Source: Candidatus Heimdallarchaeota archaeon (GTDB lineage: Archaea; Asgardarchaeota; Heimdallarchaeia; JABLTI01). From it: a stretch of DNA of 64,000 bases. The notes beneath the pieces were generated by a model. That model did not search any database, was not told the origin of the DNA, and saw nothing but the letters and a program-made list of their open reading frames with translations. Numbering within the stretch: the first letter of the stretch is position 1; each line of letters opens with the position of its first letter. The position numbers and the translations under genes are program-made. Where the stretch lies: assembly GCA_030614005.1 (NCBI GenBank), contig JAUWKS010000012.1, positions 1-64,000 on the forward strand, in the 5' to 3' direction. Shown here piece by piece: positions 19,195-28,044 of the stretch.

Positions 19195-19972
19195 CTATTC
19201 TATCCTCTTATGAGATAAACGACCATAATACATCTCTGTTCTATAATCAAATTTCACTTTTCCATTTTCTTCATATTTTTTAAAAAGTCCTTCTAGACCT
19301 TTCACTAGATGTTGATATTCTTCATGATCTTCTTTTGGAGAATAAGAGGAGGACAATACTCTTCCTTTCAAACCATTAAAATCAAAAAATTGGTAATTTT
19401 CACATGAAAAATATTCTATTGTTGATCCAAAAAATTCTTTGATGTTTTCTTCTGAAATCCTACGATGATCTGCAGAAACATAATCAGGACAATGGAGTAA
19501 TAATAATTCATTATATTCTTTTTGAAAATCGATCTTTATTAATCGAACATTCCAAACCAATACAACGTATTCCTTCTCTTTTAAAATTCTTTGAAATTCA
19601 ATCCTAGTTTTTTCTAAATCAAACCAATGAAATGCTTGTGCTACAGTAATCAAATCAATGCTATTATTGGTTAATTTTGTATTTTCAGCCGTTCCAGATA
19701 CACTTGTAAAATTAGATTTTTTTTTGAAGTCTTTTTTCAGCTGCAACTCTCATTTCACAATTAGGTTCTATTGCATATACTTGACATCCTGTCTTTAGTA
19801 ATAATTCAGTAAAAATCCCTGTTCCTGAACCAATATCTGCAATTACAGAACTTGAAGAAATAACTCCTTTTATTTGTAATTCATCAACTAGTTTAGAAGG
19901 ATAACTAGGACGATATTTTACATAATTTACTATTCTATCTGAGAAGCGTTTTGTTGGGTCTTTTCTAATCAA
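19195..19972 (-). pseudogene. SAM-dependent methyltransferase split by a frameshift in a poly-A run
   Basis: The N-terminal part (19712-19972) has the SAM-binding motif VIADIGSGTGIFTELLL and then IEPNCEMRVAAEKRL. The rest (19195-19746) continues in another frame with FTSVSGTAENTKLTNNSIDLITVAQAFHWFD, the usual continuation of the same class I methyltransferase family. The frame switch falls in a 9-nt A run (T run on the plus strand near 19717-19725); removing one A restores a single reading frame of about 257 residues. Either a real frameshift mutation or a homopolymer sequencing error. Substrate unknown. Confidence 0.85.
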
Positions 19973-20135
19973 CTATTTCCTTCGCTATTACCGTTATTAA
20001 ATAAATGAACTTCTATGAAATAACTGTTTATATCTGACTAAAAATCGTTTGTTTTTTTTGTAAAAGTATCATTCCATTCGAAGAAAAATCGGTGTTTATA
20101 TGATGTATTTCGAATATTATTTTAGAGGTACAATT

Positions 20136-20456
20136 ATGAGCATAATTGTTGATGAAGCAAATCATATCCAAGTGAAAAAGGATATCTGTATCCATATGTC
20201 CGATGGGATTCAGAAACTCATCCTTCCTGAACATGTTCAAAAAATTCTTGATTTAGTGGTTAAGAATTTTAATTCAAATTACAAGGCGATTTTCATCACA
20301 ACAAATGTCCAAGGTATACATGAAAAAGATAACATATTATTTTTACCTGTTTCAGTTATTGACAAATTGTTTTTCCATAATATTATTGCAACAAAAGTCG
20401 AAATGCAAAAGCACTCCAAAAAAATTATTCATGTAAGGTTGGCTATTGAAAAATAG
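20136..20456 (+). CDS. Small hypothetical protein
   Basis: 106 residues from ATG 20136, chosen because AGAGGT lies just upstream; an upstream in-frame ATG exists at 20100. The protein alternates hydrophobic strands and charged helices (MSIIVDEANHIQVKKD; ILFLPVSVIDKLFFHNII), with no membrane segment and no motif I recognise. Isolated gene between convergent/divergent neighbours. Confidence 0.5.
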   Translation: MSIIVDEANHIQVKKDICIHMSDGIQKLILPEHVQKILDLVVKNFNSNYKAIFITTNVQGIHEKDNILFLPVSVIDKLFFHNIIATKVEMQKHSKKIIHVRLAIEK

Positions 20457-20491
20457 CAAGTAATGTCAAAAAAAAGAAGTTTACCTCTAAA

Positions 20492-20707
20492 CTAATAAGA
20501 TAAACAAATGCCAAATATAACAGTCTGAATTATTAGAACGATTACTAAAATTAGTCTCAACCAATAACTATTGTTAACATAATTTTTATTCAGATTTTGT
20601 AATCTTTTTTCAAACATCCAAATTAAATTAGGAATATCTTTTTCTGTTAATTTATTTGGATCATCAACATAATCATCTTCATTAAAAAGTGAATTTTCCT
20701 CTACCAA
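20492..20707 (-). CDS. Small tail-anchored membrane protein
   Basis: 71 residues: an acidic soluble N-terminal half (NEDDYVDDPNKLTEKDI), a short amphipathic helix (WMFEKRLQNLNKNY) and a single C-terminal hydrophobic helix (WLRLILVIVLIIQTVIFGI). This is the topology of tail-anchored proteins. No family recognised; supported mainly by its coherent composition. Confidence 0.5.
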   Translation of the reverse strand: MVEENSLFNEDDYVDDPNKLTEKDIPNLIWMFEKRLQNLNKNYVNNSYWLRLILVIVLIIQTVIFGICLSY

Positions 20708-20847
20708 TATGCTCTCACCAAATATCTATTTTTCACCTATAATTATGAACTTAGCTAAATTAAATAATAAAAAGGTTGAAAGAGTTTTTAAGTGAAGAAA
20801 TAAGCAACTTGTATGCTTATTAAAAAATCGAAAGAGATGAATGATTA

Positions 20848-20952
20848 ATGATTGACTCAAATATTATCCTTTACATTGTTTACCTGGTTTTAATTCTCGG
20901 CGGTTTCTTAGCCTTGGGTTATCATCTTGTCAGCGGTGAAGAAGAGGAGTAG
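20848..20952 (+). CDS. 34-residue single-span membrane peptide
   Basis: A short ORF with ATG at 20848 and TAG at 20950-20952. It encodes an N-terminal hydrophobic helix (SNIILYIVYLVLILGGFLA) and an acidic tail (SGEEEE). The upstream GAGATG region offers a weak ribosome site, and T-rich sequence follows the stop. Such composition is unlikely by chance in AT-rich noncoding DNA, but no homologue is recognised. Confidence 0.45.
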   Translation: MIDSNIILYIVYLVLILGGFLALGYHLVSGEEEE

Positions 20953-21103
20953 TTTACTTCTCCCATTTTTTGTTGTTATACTGACATTCTCTACCAATTT
21001 TCCTTAAATTAACTGAGAGTAGATTTACAACTACTAACAATTTCTCGAAGTTATCTTTTATTTTAAAAGAAGATGCAAAGCGTAAGAAATCAAGGGTATT
21101 TTT

Positions 21104-23968
21104 ATGCTCGATTTCAGTAATTTTAGTCCGGCCTTACGAGAAGTAATTACTTCTCTTGGTTTTGAAGAATTCACTCCTATTCAGGAATTAGCCTTTCCGG
21201 TACTTCAAGAAAATAGAAATGCACTTATCATTAGTGCCACAGGTTCTGGAAAAACTGAAGCAGCTGTTTTCCCTGTTTTCGATCAACTTATTCGGGATCG
21301 CGAAGCAAACGGTCTTAGACCTGGTATTAATATTTTGTATATCACCCCTCTCCGTGCCCTTAATCGAGATATTTTCAAACGAGTTATTGAAATTGGAGAT
21401 CAACTGGGTATTAAAACAAGCATCCGTCATTCCGATACTACTCAACACCAACGCAGACAGCAAACTTTGAACCCGCCTCACCTTTTAGTGACTACTCCTG
21501 AAACGCTGGGTATTATTCTAACTGCTAAACGCCTTGGTCAGCATCTTCGTAATGTCTCATGGGTAATAGTTGATGAGATTCATGAGCTTGTTGATTCGAA
21601 GAGAGGCACACAGTTATTCCTTTCTTTGGAGCGCCTTGAACAATTTTGTAAGAACAGTTTCCAGAGAATTGGTCTTTCTGCAACGATTGGTGATGCTCAG
21701 TTAGTTGCTAATCTGTTAGCAGGAGTAGGCAGAAATTGTGTTATCCTTGAAGAACCAACAATTAAATCAATTAACCTTTCAATTGTTTACCCTCAAACCA
21801 CTAAGGAAGATGAAGAACTTTCTGAAAAGATTTTTTCGAGTCCTGAAGCCTCAGCTCGAGCTCGAAAGGTAATTGATATTATTCAGGAGAATGCTCATAC
21901 CCTTGTTTTTACTAATACTCGTCAATTTACTGAAATTCTTGGCAATAGAATGCGTTTAATTGGCACCGATTTTCCCTTTGGAGTGCATCATGGTTCTCTT
22001 TCCAAAGATATTCGAAAAGAAGCTGAAGACCGTTTTAAAAGTGGTAATTTGAAAGCAATAATTTGTACTTCTAGTCTCGAGTTAGGCATTGATATTGGTT
22101 CAGTAGATACTGTTATCCAGATGATGTCAAGCCGAGAAATTGCTCCTCTCCTCCAACGTATAGGCAGAAGTGGCCATAAAATTAACCAAACTAGCAAAGG
22201 AATACTCATTACAATTGATGCAGAAGATATTCTAGAAGCAGCAGTAATAGGTCGAAAAGCACTTATAAAAGAACTTGAACCACCAAAACCACACTTCTCA
22301 CCTTGGGAAGTATTAGCACACCAAATAACTGGTATTTTAATGGAAAATGCTCCTCGAACAGTTGATGAATTATTTGCCATTATTAGTCGTGCTTATCCTT
22401 TCAAAGACATTACCAAAGAAAAATTGTGGGAACTTCTACGGTTAATGAAGGAGTTAGGCACCCTCTGGGTTGAGGACGATGGTACAGTTACTCGAAGAAA
22501 GTATACCTTACATTATTACTTTGGCAATCTTAGTCCTATTAGAGATGTAAAACGATATCAAATCTATGATGTTGCTACGAACAGCATCGTTGGCTCTCTT
22601 GATGAGGAATTTGTTCAGATTTCGGGTGCAGTTGGAACTGTTTTTATCGTTAAAGGTGTTCCCTGGAAAATCCTTGCAATTCAAGATGAAAGAGTTGAAG
22701 TTGCTCCAGTCCATAATCCTATAGGCGCTATTCCTGCATGGGATGGTGAACTAATTCCTGTTCCATTTTCAGTGGCTCAAGAAGTAGGTGAAATACGTGG
22801 CAAGGTTTGGGAGATATTCAATACATCTGACGATTTGAATGATGCTAAAGAAGCACTGACGGATTATCCTATTGATGAAGATTCCAAAGATGAAGTTATT
22901 AAATATCTATTTGATCATTATTCGAAAGATAATCCAATGCCTACCAACAAGAGAATTGTTATTGAGACATGTGGTAATTTTGGCATTATTCATACTGATT
23001 TTGGCACTAATGTGAATCAAACGCTAGGACAACTTGTTGGTTCTTTGTTGATGGCTAGGTTTGCTTGTGCAATTAATATTCGAGCTGATTCCTATAGGAT
23101 TATTCTTAGTTTTCCATATTATCTTAAACCACAACATATAGAAGGGGCTTTCCGTGAATTACGAGGTAATTTCGTTGAAGAGCTTCTTCGAAGAACTATA
23201 CCACAAACATCTATGTATGATTGGCGGTTTATCCATATTGCCAAACGTTTCGGTGCAATTAGAGGTCATTGGGAAGGTAGAAAAATATCTCCTAAACGAA
23301 TTGCTCGAGCCTATGAGGGTTCACTTATTGCCGATTCTACTTTTAAAGAGCTTCTCCATGATAAACTAGACGTTGAACAAACCAAGATAGTTCTTGAAAA
23401 AATAAACAGCCGCGAAATTGAATTTGCTTTTAGTGAGAAGAAATCTTTAGAAGCTATCTCCCCTCTTGCTCGTTCTGCTCTGAATCAATTGAGATTTACA
23501 GGATTTATTATTCCTTCAAAACCAGATCGTCAACTTGCCAAGAAAGTACAGGAAAGACTTGACAAGAAAGAGGTACGATTAATTTGTATGTGGTGCGGTA
23601 AGTATAATGTCATTTCCACTGTAGGAAATCTTGATGATAAACCTGAATGTCCAAAGTGCGGTGCGCGCTATCTTGCTGCAGTGTCAGTATATAATGAAGA
23701 TCTTCATTCAATAGTTAAAAAACACCTTCGAAGGGAAAAACTCACACCAGATGAAGAAAAAATCCTCAAAAAAGGTTTCAAAAGTGCTGATTTAGTTATT
23801 GCTTCAGGAAAGAAAGCAATTATTGCGCTCTCTGCTCGAGGCATTGGTCCTAGAAGCGCAAGTAAAGTTCTTCTGAAGAGTTACTCTAAGGATGATTACG
23901 AGTTCTATTCCGAAATAATTGATGCAGAAAAAGAATATTCACGTACACGCCCGTTCTGGGGTGATTAA
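21104..23968 (+). CDS. lhr: Lhr-family ATP-dependent DNA helicase
   Basis: 954 residues. SF2 core: ISATGSGKTEAA (motif I), TPLRALNRD (Ia), VIVDEIHEL (II, DEIH), GLSATIGD (III), TSSLELGIDIGS (V) and LLQRIGRSGHK (VI). The winged-helix and Lhr-specific beta-sheet domains follow to about residue 740. A zinc-ribbon-like C-x2-C...C-x2-C (MWCGKYN, CPKCGARY) and a C-terminal extension of about 90 residues end the protein. Lhr unwinds DNA-RNA hybrids and branched DNA during repair. The zinc ribbon is characteristic of part of the archaeal Lhr/Lhr2 family. Monocistronic or co-transcribed with the EngB gene 45 bp downstream. Confidence 0.93.
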   Translation: MLDFSNFSPALREVITSLGFEEFTPIQELAFPVLQENRNALIISATGSGKTEAAVFPVFDQLIRDREANGLRPGINILYITPLRALNRDIFKRVIEIGDQLGIKTSIRHSDTTQHQRRQQTLNPPHLLVTTPETLGIILTAKRLGQHLRNVSWVIVDEIHELVDSKRGTQLFLSLERLEQFCKNSFQRIGLSATIGDAQLVANLLAGVGRNCVILEEPTIKSINLSIVYPQTTKEDEELSEKIFSSPEASARARKVIDIIQENAHTLVFTNTRQFTEILGNRMRLIGTDFPFGVHHGSLSKDIRKEAEDRFKSGNLKAIICTSSLELGIDIGSVDTVIQMMSSREIAPLLQRIGRSGHKINQTSKGILITIDAEDILEAAVIGRKALIKELEPPKPHFSPWEVLAHQITGILMENAPRTVDELFAIISRAYPFKDITKEKLWELLRLMKELGTLWVEDDGTVTRRKYTLHYYFGNLSPIRDVKRYQIYDVATNSIVGSLDEEFVQISGAVGTVFIVKGVPWKILAIQDERVEVAPVHNPIGAIPAWDGELIPVPFSVAQEVGEIRGKVWEIFNTSDDLNDAKEALTDYPIDEDSKDEVIKYLFDHYSKDNPMPTNKRIVIETCGNFGIIHTDFGTNVNQTLGQLVGSLLMARFACAINIRADSYRIILSFPYYLKPQHIEGAFRELRGNFVEELLRRTIPQTSMYDWRFIHIAKRFGAIRGHWEGRKISPKRIARAYEGSLIADSTFKELLHDKLDVEQTKIVLEKINSREIEFAFSEKKSLEAISPLARSALNQLRFTGFIIPSKPDRQLAKKVQERLDKKEVRLICMWCGKYNVISTVGNLDDKPECPKCGARYLAAVSVYNEDLHSIVKKHLRREKLTPDEEKILKKGFKSADLVIASGKKAIIALSARGIGPRSASKVLLKSYSKDDYEFYSEIIDAEKEYSRTRPFWGD

Positions 23969-24013
23969 CACTCGAGAGAAAAGAATTATTTATCGTAGTA
24001 TCTTTGTTAAGAC

Positions 24014-24637
24014 ATGGAAGCTTTTGCTTGGTTACTTATTTTCGTTGGAAGACCAAATGCTGGTAAGAGTTCGCTAATTGGAAAATTAACTGCGGTTAAT
24101 CCTATTGTTGGAAAGAAACCAGGTTCTACCCGACGTATAAAAGAATATAATCTCTCTAAAAAATTCAAAGTTGTTGATGTTCCAGGGTGGGGTAAAGTTC
24201 ATAGCAGAACTAAGGACTATGAAGAACGAGTGAAACAAGATATTGTTGATTATTTTGAAGAAAATAGTTTTCGAATACCTGCCTGTGTTCTTGTAATTGA
24301 TGCTAAAAGCTTAATTGATGTTTCTAAGCGCCTTGCAAAAAAGAAAATCATTCCTATTGATCAAGAATTATATCAATTCATAATTTCAAACAAAATTAAG
24401 CCTATTGTTGTTCTAAATAAAATTGACAAAATCTACAAGCACGAGGCAGACCAAGCAATGGATTATTTTAAAGAAATGGTTGGTTTTAATCGATTATCCG
24501 AGCAACTTCAAGAATCATTTATTTTTGTTAGTGCTAAACGAGGAACCAATTTAGATTCTTTGAGAGATTTAATTCGTCAACGGTTACGTGATAACGGAGT
24601 AGAAGAATTTGAGCGATATGTTAAACTTTCAAAATAG
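24014..24637 (+). CDS. engB: EngB/YihA-like GTPase
   Basis: 207 residues. G1 GRPNAGKSSL, G2 region PGSTRRIKEYN, G3 DVPGWG, G4 VLNKIDK and G5 VSAKRG are all present, in the order and spacing of TRAFAC/EngB GTPases. In bacteria EngB assembles the large ribosomal subunit; archaeal relatives are thought to have a similar role. Immediately downstream of lhr. Confidence 0.88.
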   Translation: MEAFAWLLIFVGRPNAGKSSLIGKLTAVNPIVGKKPGSTRRIKEYNLSKKFKVVDVPGWGKVHSRTKDYEERVKQDIVDYFEENSFRIPACVLVIDAKSLIDVSKRLAKKKIIPIDQELYQFIISNKIKPIVVLNKIDKIYKHEADQAMDYFKEMVGFNRLSEQLQESFIFVSAKRGTNLDSLRDLIRQRLRDNGVEEFERYVKLSK

Positions 24638-24697
24638 GGAAATTTATATGGAAAATTTGAGTTTTTCCGAAACAATTTTTAAGGTATAGAAGAAAAA

Positions 24698-24736
24698 CCG
24701 AAAGTATAAATCATTTAGTATCGAATATTTGATACT
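24698..24736 (+). promoter_or_regulatory. TATA/BRE promoter with overlapping palindromic operator
   Basis: CCGAAAGTATAAA (24698-24710) fits an archaeal BRE-TATA box. About 7 nt downstream lies AGTATCGAATATTTGATACT (24717-24736), a 20-bp palindrome with one mismatched pair, sitting near the expected transcription start of the gene at 24772. A dimeric repressor site at the start site is the simplest reading. Confidence 0.55.
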
Positions 24737-24771
24737 TCAAACTTTGAACGCACTTACGAAAGGTCTGTAGA

Positions 24772-25245
24772 ATGTCAAATCTTAATATTCAATGGAAACT
24801 TGGAAAACCCTTAGGTGTCTTAGCTATTCTTGCTGGGTTCGCTTTATTAACACAATTACCGATTATTTATCACGCTCGAGAGATTCTCAAAGTAATTAGT
24901 AGCCAATATCTTGCTGCCTATATCACTATCACTATTGCAGCAGTATTCATTATTGCTAACGCAGAAATAATTTTGTATGAAGCTCTTCTTGTGCGATTAA
25001 GAACCTATGATATCAAAGATTATAGAGCGCCTTTCATATCCGCAACAGCAATTACTGTTGTATATTATCTATGTTATTACATTACGTTTGCTATTCTAAA
25101 CGGTGTTGATCTCTTTACTATTCTAAATCCAGTAGAGCAATATGCACTTTGTCAAATAGTGGGATTAGTACTAATAATGCTCATTTCCTTCTGGTATAAT
25201 ACAAGACAATCAAGAGTATATGGTACAGCCGCCAGCAGAAAGTAA
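24772..25245 (+). CDS. Four-helix integral membrane protein
   Basis: 157 residues with four hydrophobic segments (about 15-35, 47-68, 88-110 and 124-145) and short loops; the C-terminus is basic (YNTRQSRVYGTAASRK). No motif identifies a family. Its promoter carries a strong palindrome, so expression is probably controlled by a specific regulator. Confidence 0.7.
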   Translation: MSNLNIQWKLGKPLGVLAILAGFALLTQLPIIYHAREILKVISSQYLAAYITITIAAVFIIANAEIILYEALLVRLRTYDIKDYRAPFISATAITVVYYLCYYITFAILNGVDLFTILNPVEQYALCQIVGLVLIMLISFWYNTRQSRVYGTAASRK

Positions 25246-25288
25246 TTCTGCTTGCCCTTTTTATCTTTTTTATTTGCAAAGCAAGCGA

Positions 25289-26434
25289 TTATGAAACTGG
25301 TTTCCAAAGTAGACCCAGCGCATCTGCTTTTTCAGTTGCTTTTTGCCATTCTGTAGGGGTAATTCTTTGGTTGATGGAACTGTATGTCTTTGGTTCTCTT
25401 CTGACAAGATATTCGGGACGATATTGGTCCATTAGATTAATCAATGCTTTTGGTACTTCCTTTGCGCACCAGTCTAAAATCGGAAAGGTATCTTGGTCTA
25501 CTCTTCCAGGCATAATTAAATGCCGAATAAGAATTTCTCCGGAACCCTCATCATAAGCTAATTTGATATTTCGAGTGATAATTTCTTGATAATTGTTTAT
25601 ACCAGACATTTTCTTGGCAAAATCATTTTCCCAGAATTTAAAATCAGGCAACCAAAAATCCATTAACTCGAGTAGTAATTTCGTCGCTTCTAAGGATTGA
25701 TACATATTAGAATTCCAAAGAATAGTAATACTTTTTTCAAAATGTTTCAGAGCAGAAATAATAGTATGCAAATTTGGTGTAGGATCTCCTCCAACGAAGT
25801 TGATATTTCTTACTCCATCTTTCCATAATTTTTCAGCCATTAAAGCAACTTGCTTAGAGGTTACTTTTACACCTTCTGTGACTTTGTTTTCAACAGCATC
25901 GCCCCATTCTTGTGAGATATCAGAATTTTGACAAAATACGCAAGTGAAAGTGCAGCCAGTAAAAAAAATCGTTCCACTTGGAACTAACACTGATTCTTCA
26001 CCTGTGTGAGCAAAAGCAGAAGAAATATAGCTATCCATCCCCAATCGACAGAAACCGACTTTTCCTTGGGCTCTATTTGTTCCGCAGCGCCGTTCACAAA
26101 AATGACAATTTTCTAATATTTTGTATGTTATTTTTTCTTTCAAATCAAGAAATGATTTTTCCGGAGAAGGTAGTTCATTTAACAGTATTTTTTCAGAATC
26201 GACTTTCATAAGGAGCTCTTTGAATTCTATTGCAGCTTGTTCATGTGCATTCCACAATTTTTCCAATGGCTCTTCGAATGAAATATCGACTGCTAATTTC
26301 TTTGTGATAAGATAACGGGGTATTTTATTGCCATCTAGTATGCCTTTGTATCTTAAGTAACGATTACATACCGCTTCGTTTTTCCAAACATTTGCTGCAT
26401 CAGGTCGATGTAGAAACCACATAGGAAACTCCAC
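25289..26434 (-). CDS. Radical SAM protein, PflA/PflX-like
   Basis: 381 residues. The radical SAM cluster motif CxxxCxxC is FTGCTFTCVFCQN, followed by the SAM-binding GGDPTPN. An upstream cysteine set (CHFCERRCG...GFCRLG) precedes it, as in PflX-like activating-enzyme relatives (COG1313). These proteins bind a [4Fe-4S] cluster and cleave SAM to a radical; the target, perhaps a glycyl-radical enzyme or cofactor, is unknown. Monocistronic. Confidence 0.85.
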   Translation of the reverse strand: MEFPMWFLHRPDAANVWKNEAVCNRYLRYKGILDGNKIPRYLITKKLAVDISFEEPLEKLWNAHEQAAIEFKELLMKVDSEKILLNELPSPEKSFLDLKEKITYKILENCHFCERRCGTNRAQGKVGFCRLGMDSYISSAFAHTGEESVLVPSGTIFFTGCTFTCVFCQNSDISQEWGDAVENKVTEGVKVTSKQVALMAEKLWKDGVRNINFVGGDPTPNLHTIISALKHFEKSITILWNSNMYQSLEATKLLLELMDFWLPDFKFWENDFAKKMSGINNYQEIITRNIKLAYDEGSGEILIRHLIMPGRVDQDTFPILDWCAKEVPKALINLMDQYRPEYLVRREPKTYSSINQRITPTEWQKATEKADALGLLWKPVS

Positions 26435-26530
26435 AATAATTTAGTATTGAAGTAATATTATTTTTTCGACAAAACAAAGATTCTTAAATCTAAATCTAGT
26501 AGACAATATAGTTCTATAATTAGAGTTATT

Positions 26531-27424
26531 TTGGTGAAAAAATTGAAAAAAATGTTTAAAATCGGTTTACCATTATTAACTATTATTTTGGTTTTAAGCA
26601 CAACAATGGTTAGAGCTGAATATAACGTAAGTGTTGGTCAAGCTAATGGTTATGTAGTGAGTACATCAAATTGGACAATAGCTATTGGTGACAATTCCGG
26701 CGGCGGCACAGGTTTCAATTTAGATGGCAATAATTATACAGAAGGATCAAGCCTTAATATTGAAGTGACGAGTGCTTCCACAACTACAGTTGGTTATAAT
26801 CTAACTGTTGATGGAGATGAATAGAAATTTACTTCAAGTGGTTTGGGAAATACCTTTTTCATACTTGGAACTTTATTCTTACCAATGATGCTGCCAGCAA
26901 CGATAGGTAGTACTTGGGATCAAGCAGAAATGGATATGGGTCCAATTCTCTGGGGTGATTTCTTCATGGATACCTCATTTGCAAATCTATTTTATAAATA
27001 TGCAAATAATCAAACGTACCTAGACGAAGTATTCGAACGCGAAGATTATACTGATGGAATTACTTTCAATAAACTCGCTGCTTCTTTTGAAAATGATACT
27101 GACATTGCTATTTTTGACTATGCTTTAGATATGGACTGGATTAATTCGACAACCGATATTGATTTCGGTGGTAAATTCAGCTGGAAATTAGCTTTTGATC
27201 AAACCACTGGTTGGGTCAAAGGTTGGAGAATATTCATGGATTACGGTGGAACTGTCGATGGTACTTTAATCGATATTCTATGGAATCAGCTTGTTCAGCA
27301 ATCTGGTTATACCTTAGGTGATTTCGCAATAGGTACTGGTTTATTCCCAGGATTTGAATGGTTCTTAATTCTCCCAGCACTAGGCTTATTAGCTATACCA
27401 GTGATAATTAAGAAGCGAAAATAA
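26531..27424 (+). pseudogene. Exported, C-terminally anchored protein interrupted by an in-frame TAG
   Basis: Two open segments (26531-26821 and 26825-27424) lie in the same frame and are separated only by TAG at 26822-26824. The first has a signal peptide (LKKMFKIGLPLLTIILVLS) and a beta-rich start ending TVDGDE; the second continues directly with KFTSSGLGNTFFI and ends in a membrane helix with basic tail (PALGLLAIPVIIKKRK). Read through, the product is about 297 residues with signal peptide, lumenal domain and C-terminal anchor. One substitution from TGG (Trp) to TAG would explain the break; readthrough or amber recoding is the alternative. The family is not recognised. Confidence 0.7.
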
Positions 27425-27432
27425 GTAATTAT

Positions 27433-27450
27433 GTGTAGAATTTTCTACAC
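27433..27450 (+). terminator. Hairpin plus T tract after the exported-protein gene
   Basis: GTGTAGAA (27433-27440) and TTCTACAC (27443-27450) form a perfect 8-bp hairpin with a 2-nt gap, followed by a T-rich tract. Confidence 0.55.
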
Positions 27451-27542
27451 TATCCTTTTATTTTTTAGTTTTCAGTAGTTTTTTATTTAGTAAATACATT
27501 TGAGAACTGATTTCAAATTAATCTTTAAATGAGGAAGTTATT

Positions 27543-27992
27543 TTGTACAAAGAAATAGAGAGAAAAGCATTGAAATATTTTAAAGGAGATTATAATTGTT
27601 CTCAATCTGTTCTGAGAACCGTCTTGGAAGAAAAAGGAGTCTTTTTCGATCAAGCACTTTTTGTTACAGCAGCTTTTGGTGGCGGGATAATCGGAAGGGG
27701 AGAAATATGTGGTGCGGTATCGGGGGCAATCATGTCACTTGGGGTTCTAAATGGTCAACTCTATGATAATATTACTGAGGTAAAAGATGCAACAAGAGAA
27801 GATACAATTAATTTTTACAAACGATTCCAAGAGATATTCAGGCACAATACTTGTTTCGGGTTAATAGGAATAGATCCAAATGACCCTGATGCAAAACAAA
27901 AGGCCTCTGATGCAGGAATCTATTCAGAAAATTGTCCTAAATTTGTTGTTGAAGCAGTAAAAATTGTTTTAGAAATGCATAAGGAAAAATAA
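27543..27992 (+). CDS. C_GCAxxG_C_C family putative redox protein
   Basis: 149 residues from a TTG start. The family signature is complete: an early Cys (YNCSQSVL), then GRGEICGAVSGAIMSLG containing C-G-A-x-x-G, then Cys in NTCFGLIG and ENCPKFV. The conserved cysteines suggest metal or redox chemistry; no biochemical role is established. Stand-alone gene converging on glcD. Confidence 0.85.
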   Translation: MYKEIERKALKYFKGDYNCSQSVLRTVLEEKGVFFDQALFVTAAFGGGIIGRGEICGAVSGAIMSLGVLNGQLYDNITEVKDATREDTINFYKRFQEIFRHNTCFGLIGIDPNDPDAKQKASDAGIYSENCPKFVVEAVKIVLEMHKEK

Positions 27993-28006
27993 GGTAAGAA
28001 AAAATA

Positions 28007-28035
28007 CCGAATTGGGAATAAGTACCGATTCGGTT
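28007..28035. terminator. Hairpin between convergent genes
   Basis: ACCGAAT (28007-28013) and ATTCGGT (28029-28035) form a stem between the convergent genes ending at 27992 and 28045. A bidirectional transcription stop is plausible. Confidence 0.4.
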
Positions 28036-28044
28036 AATTCAAAC

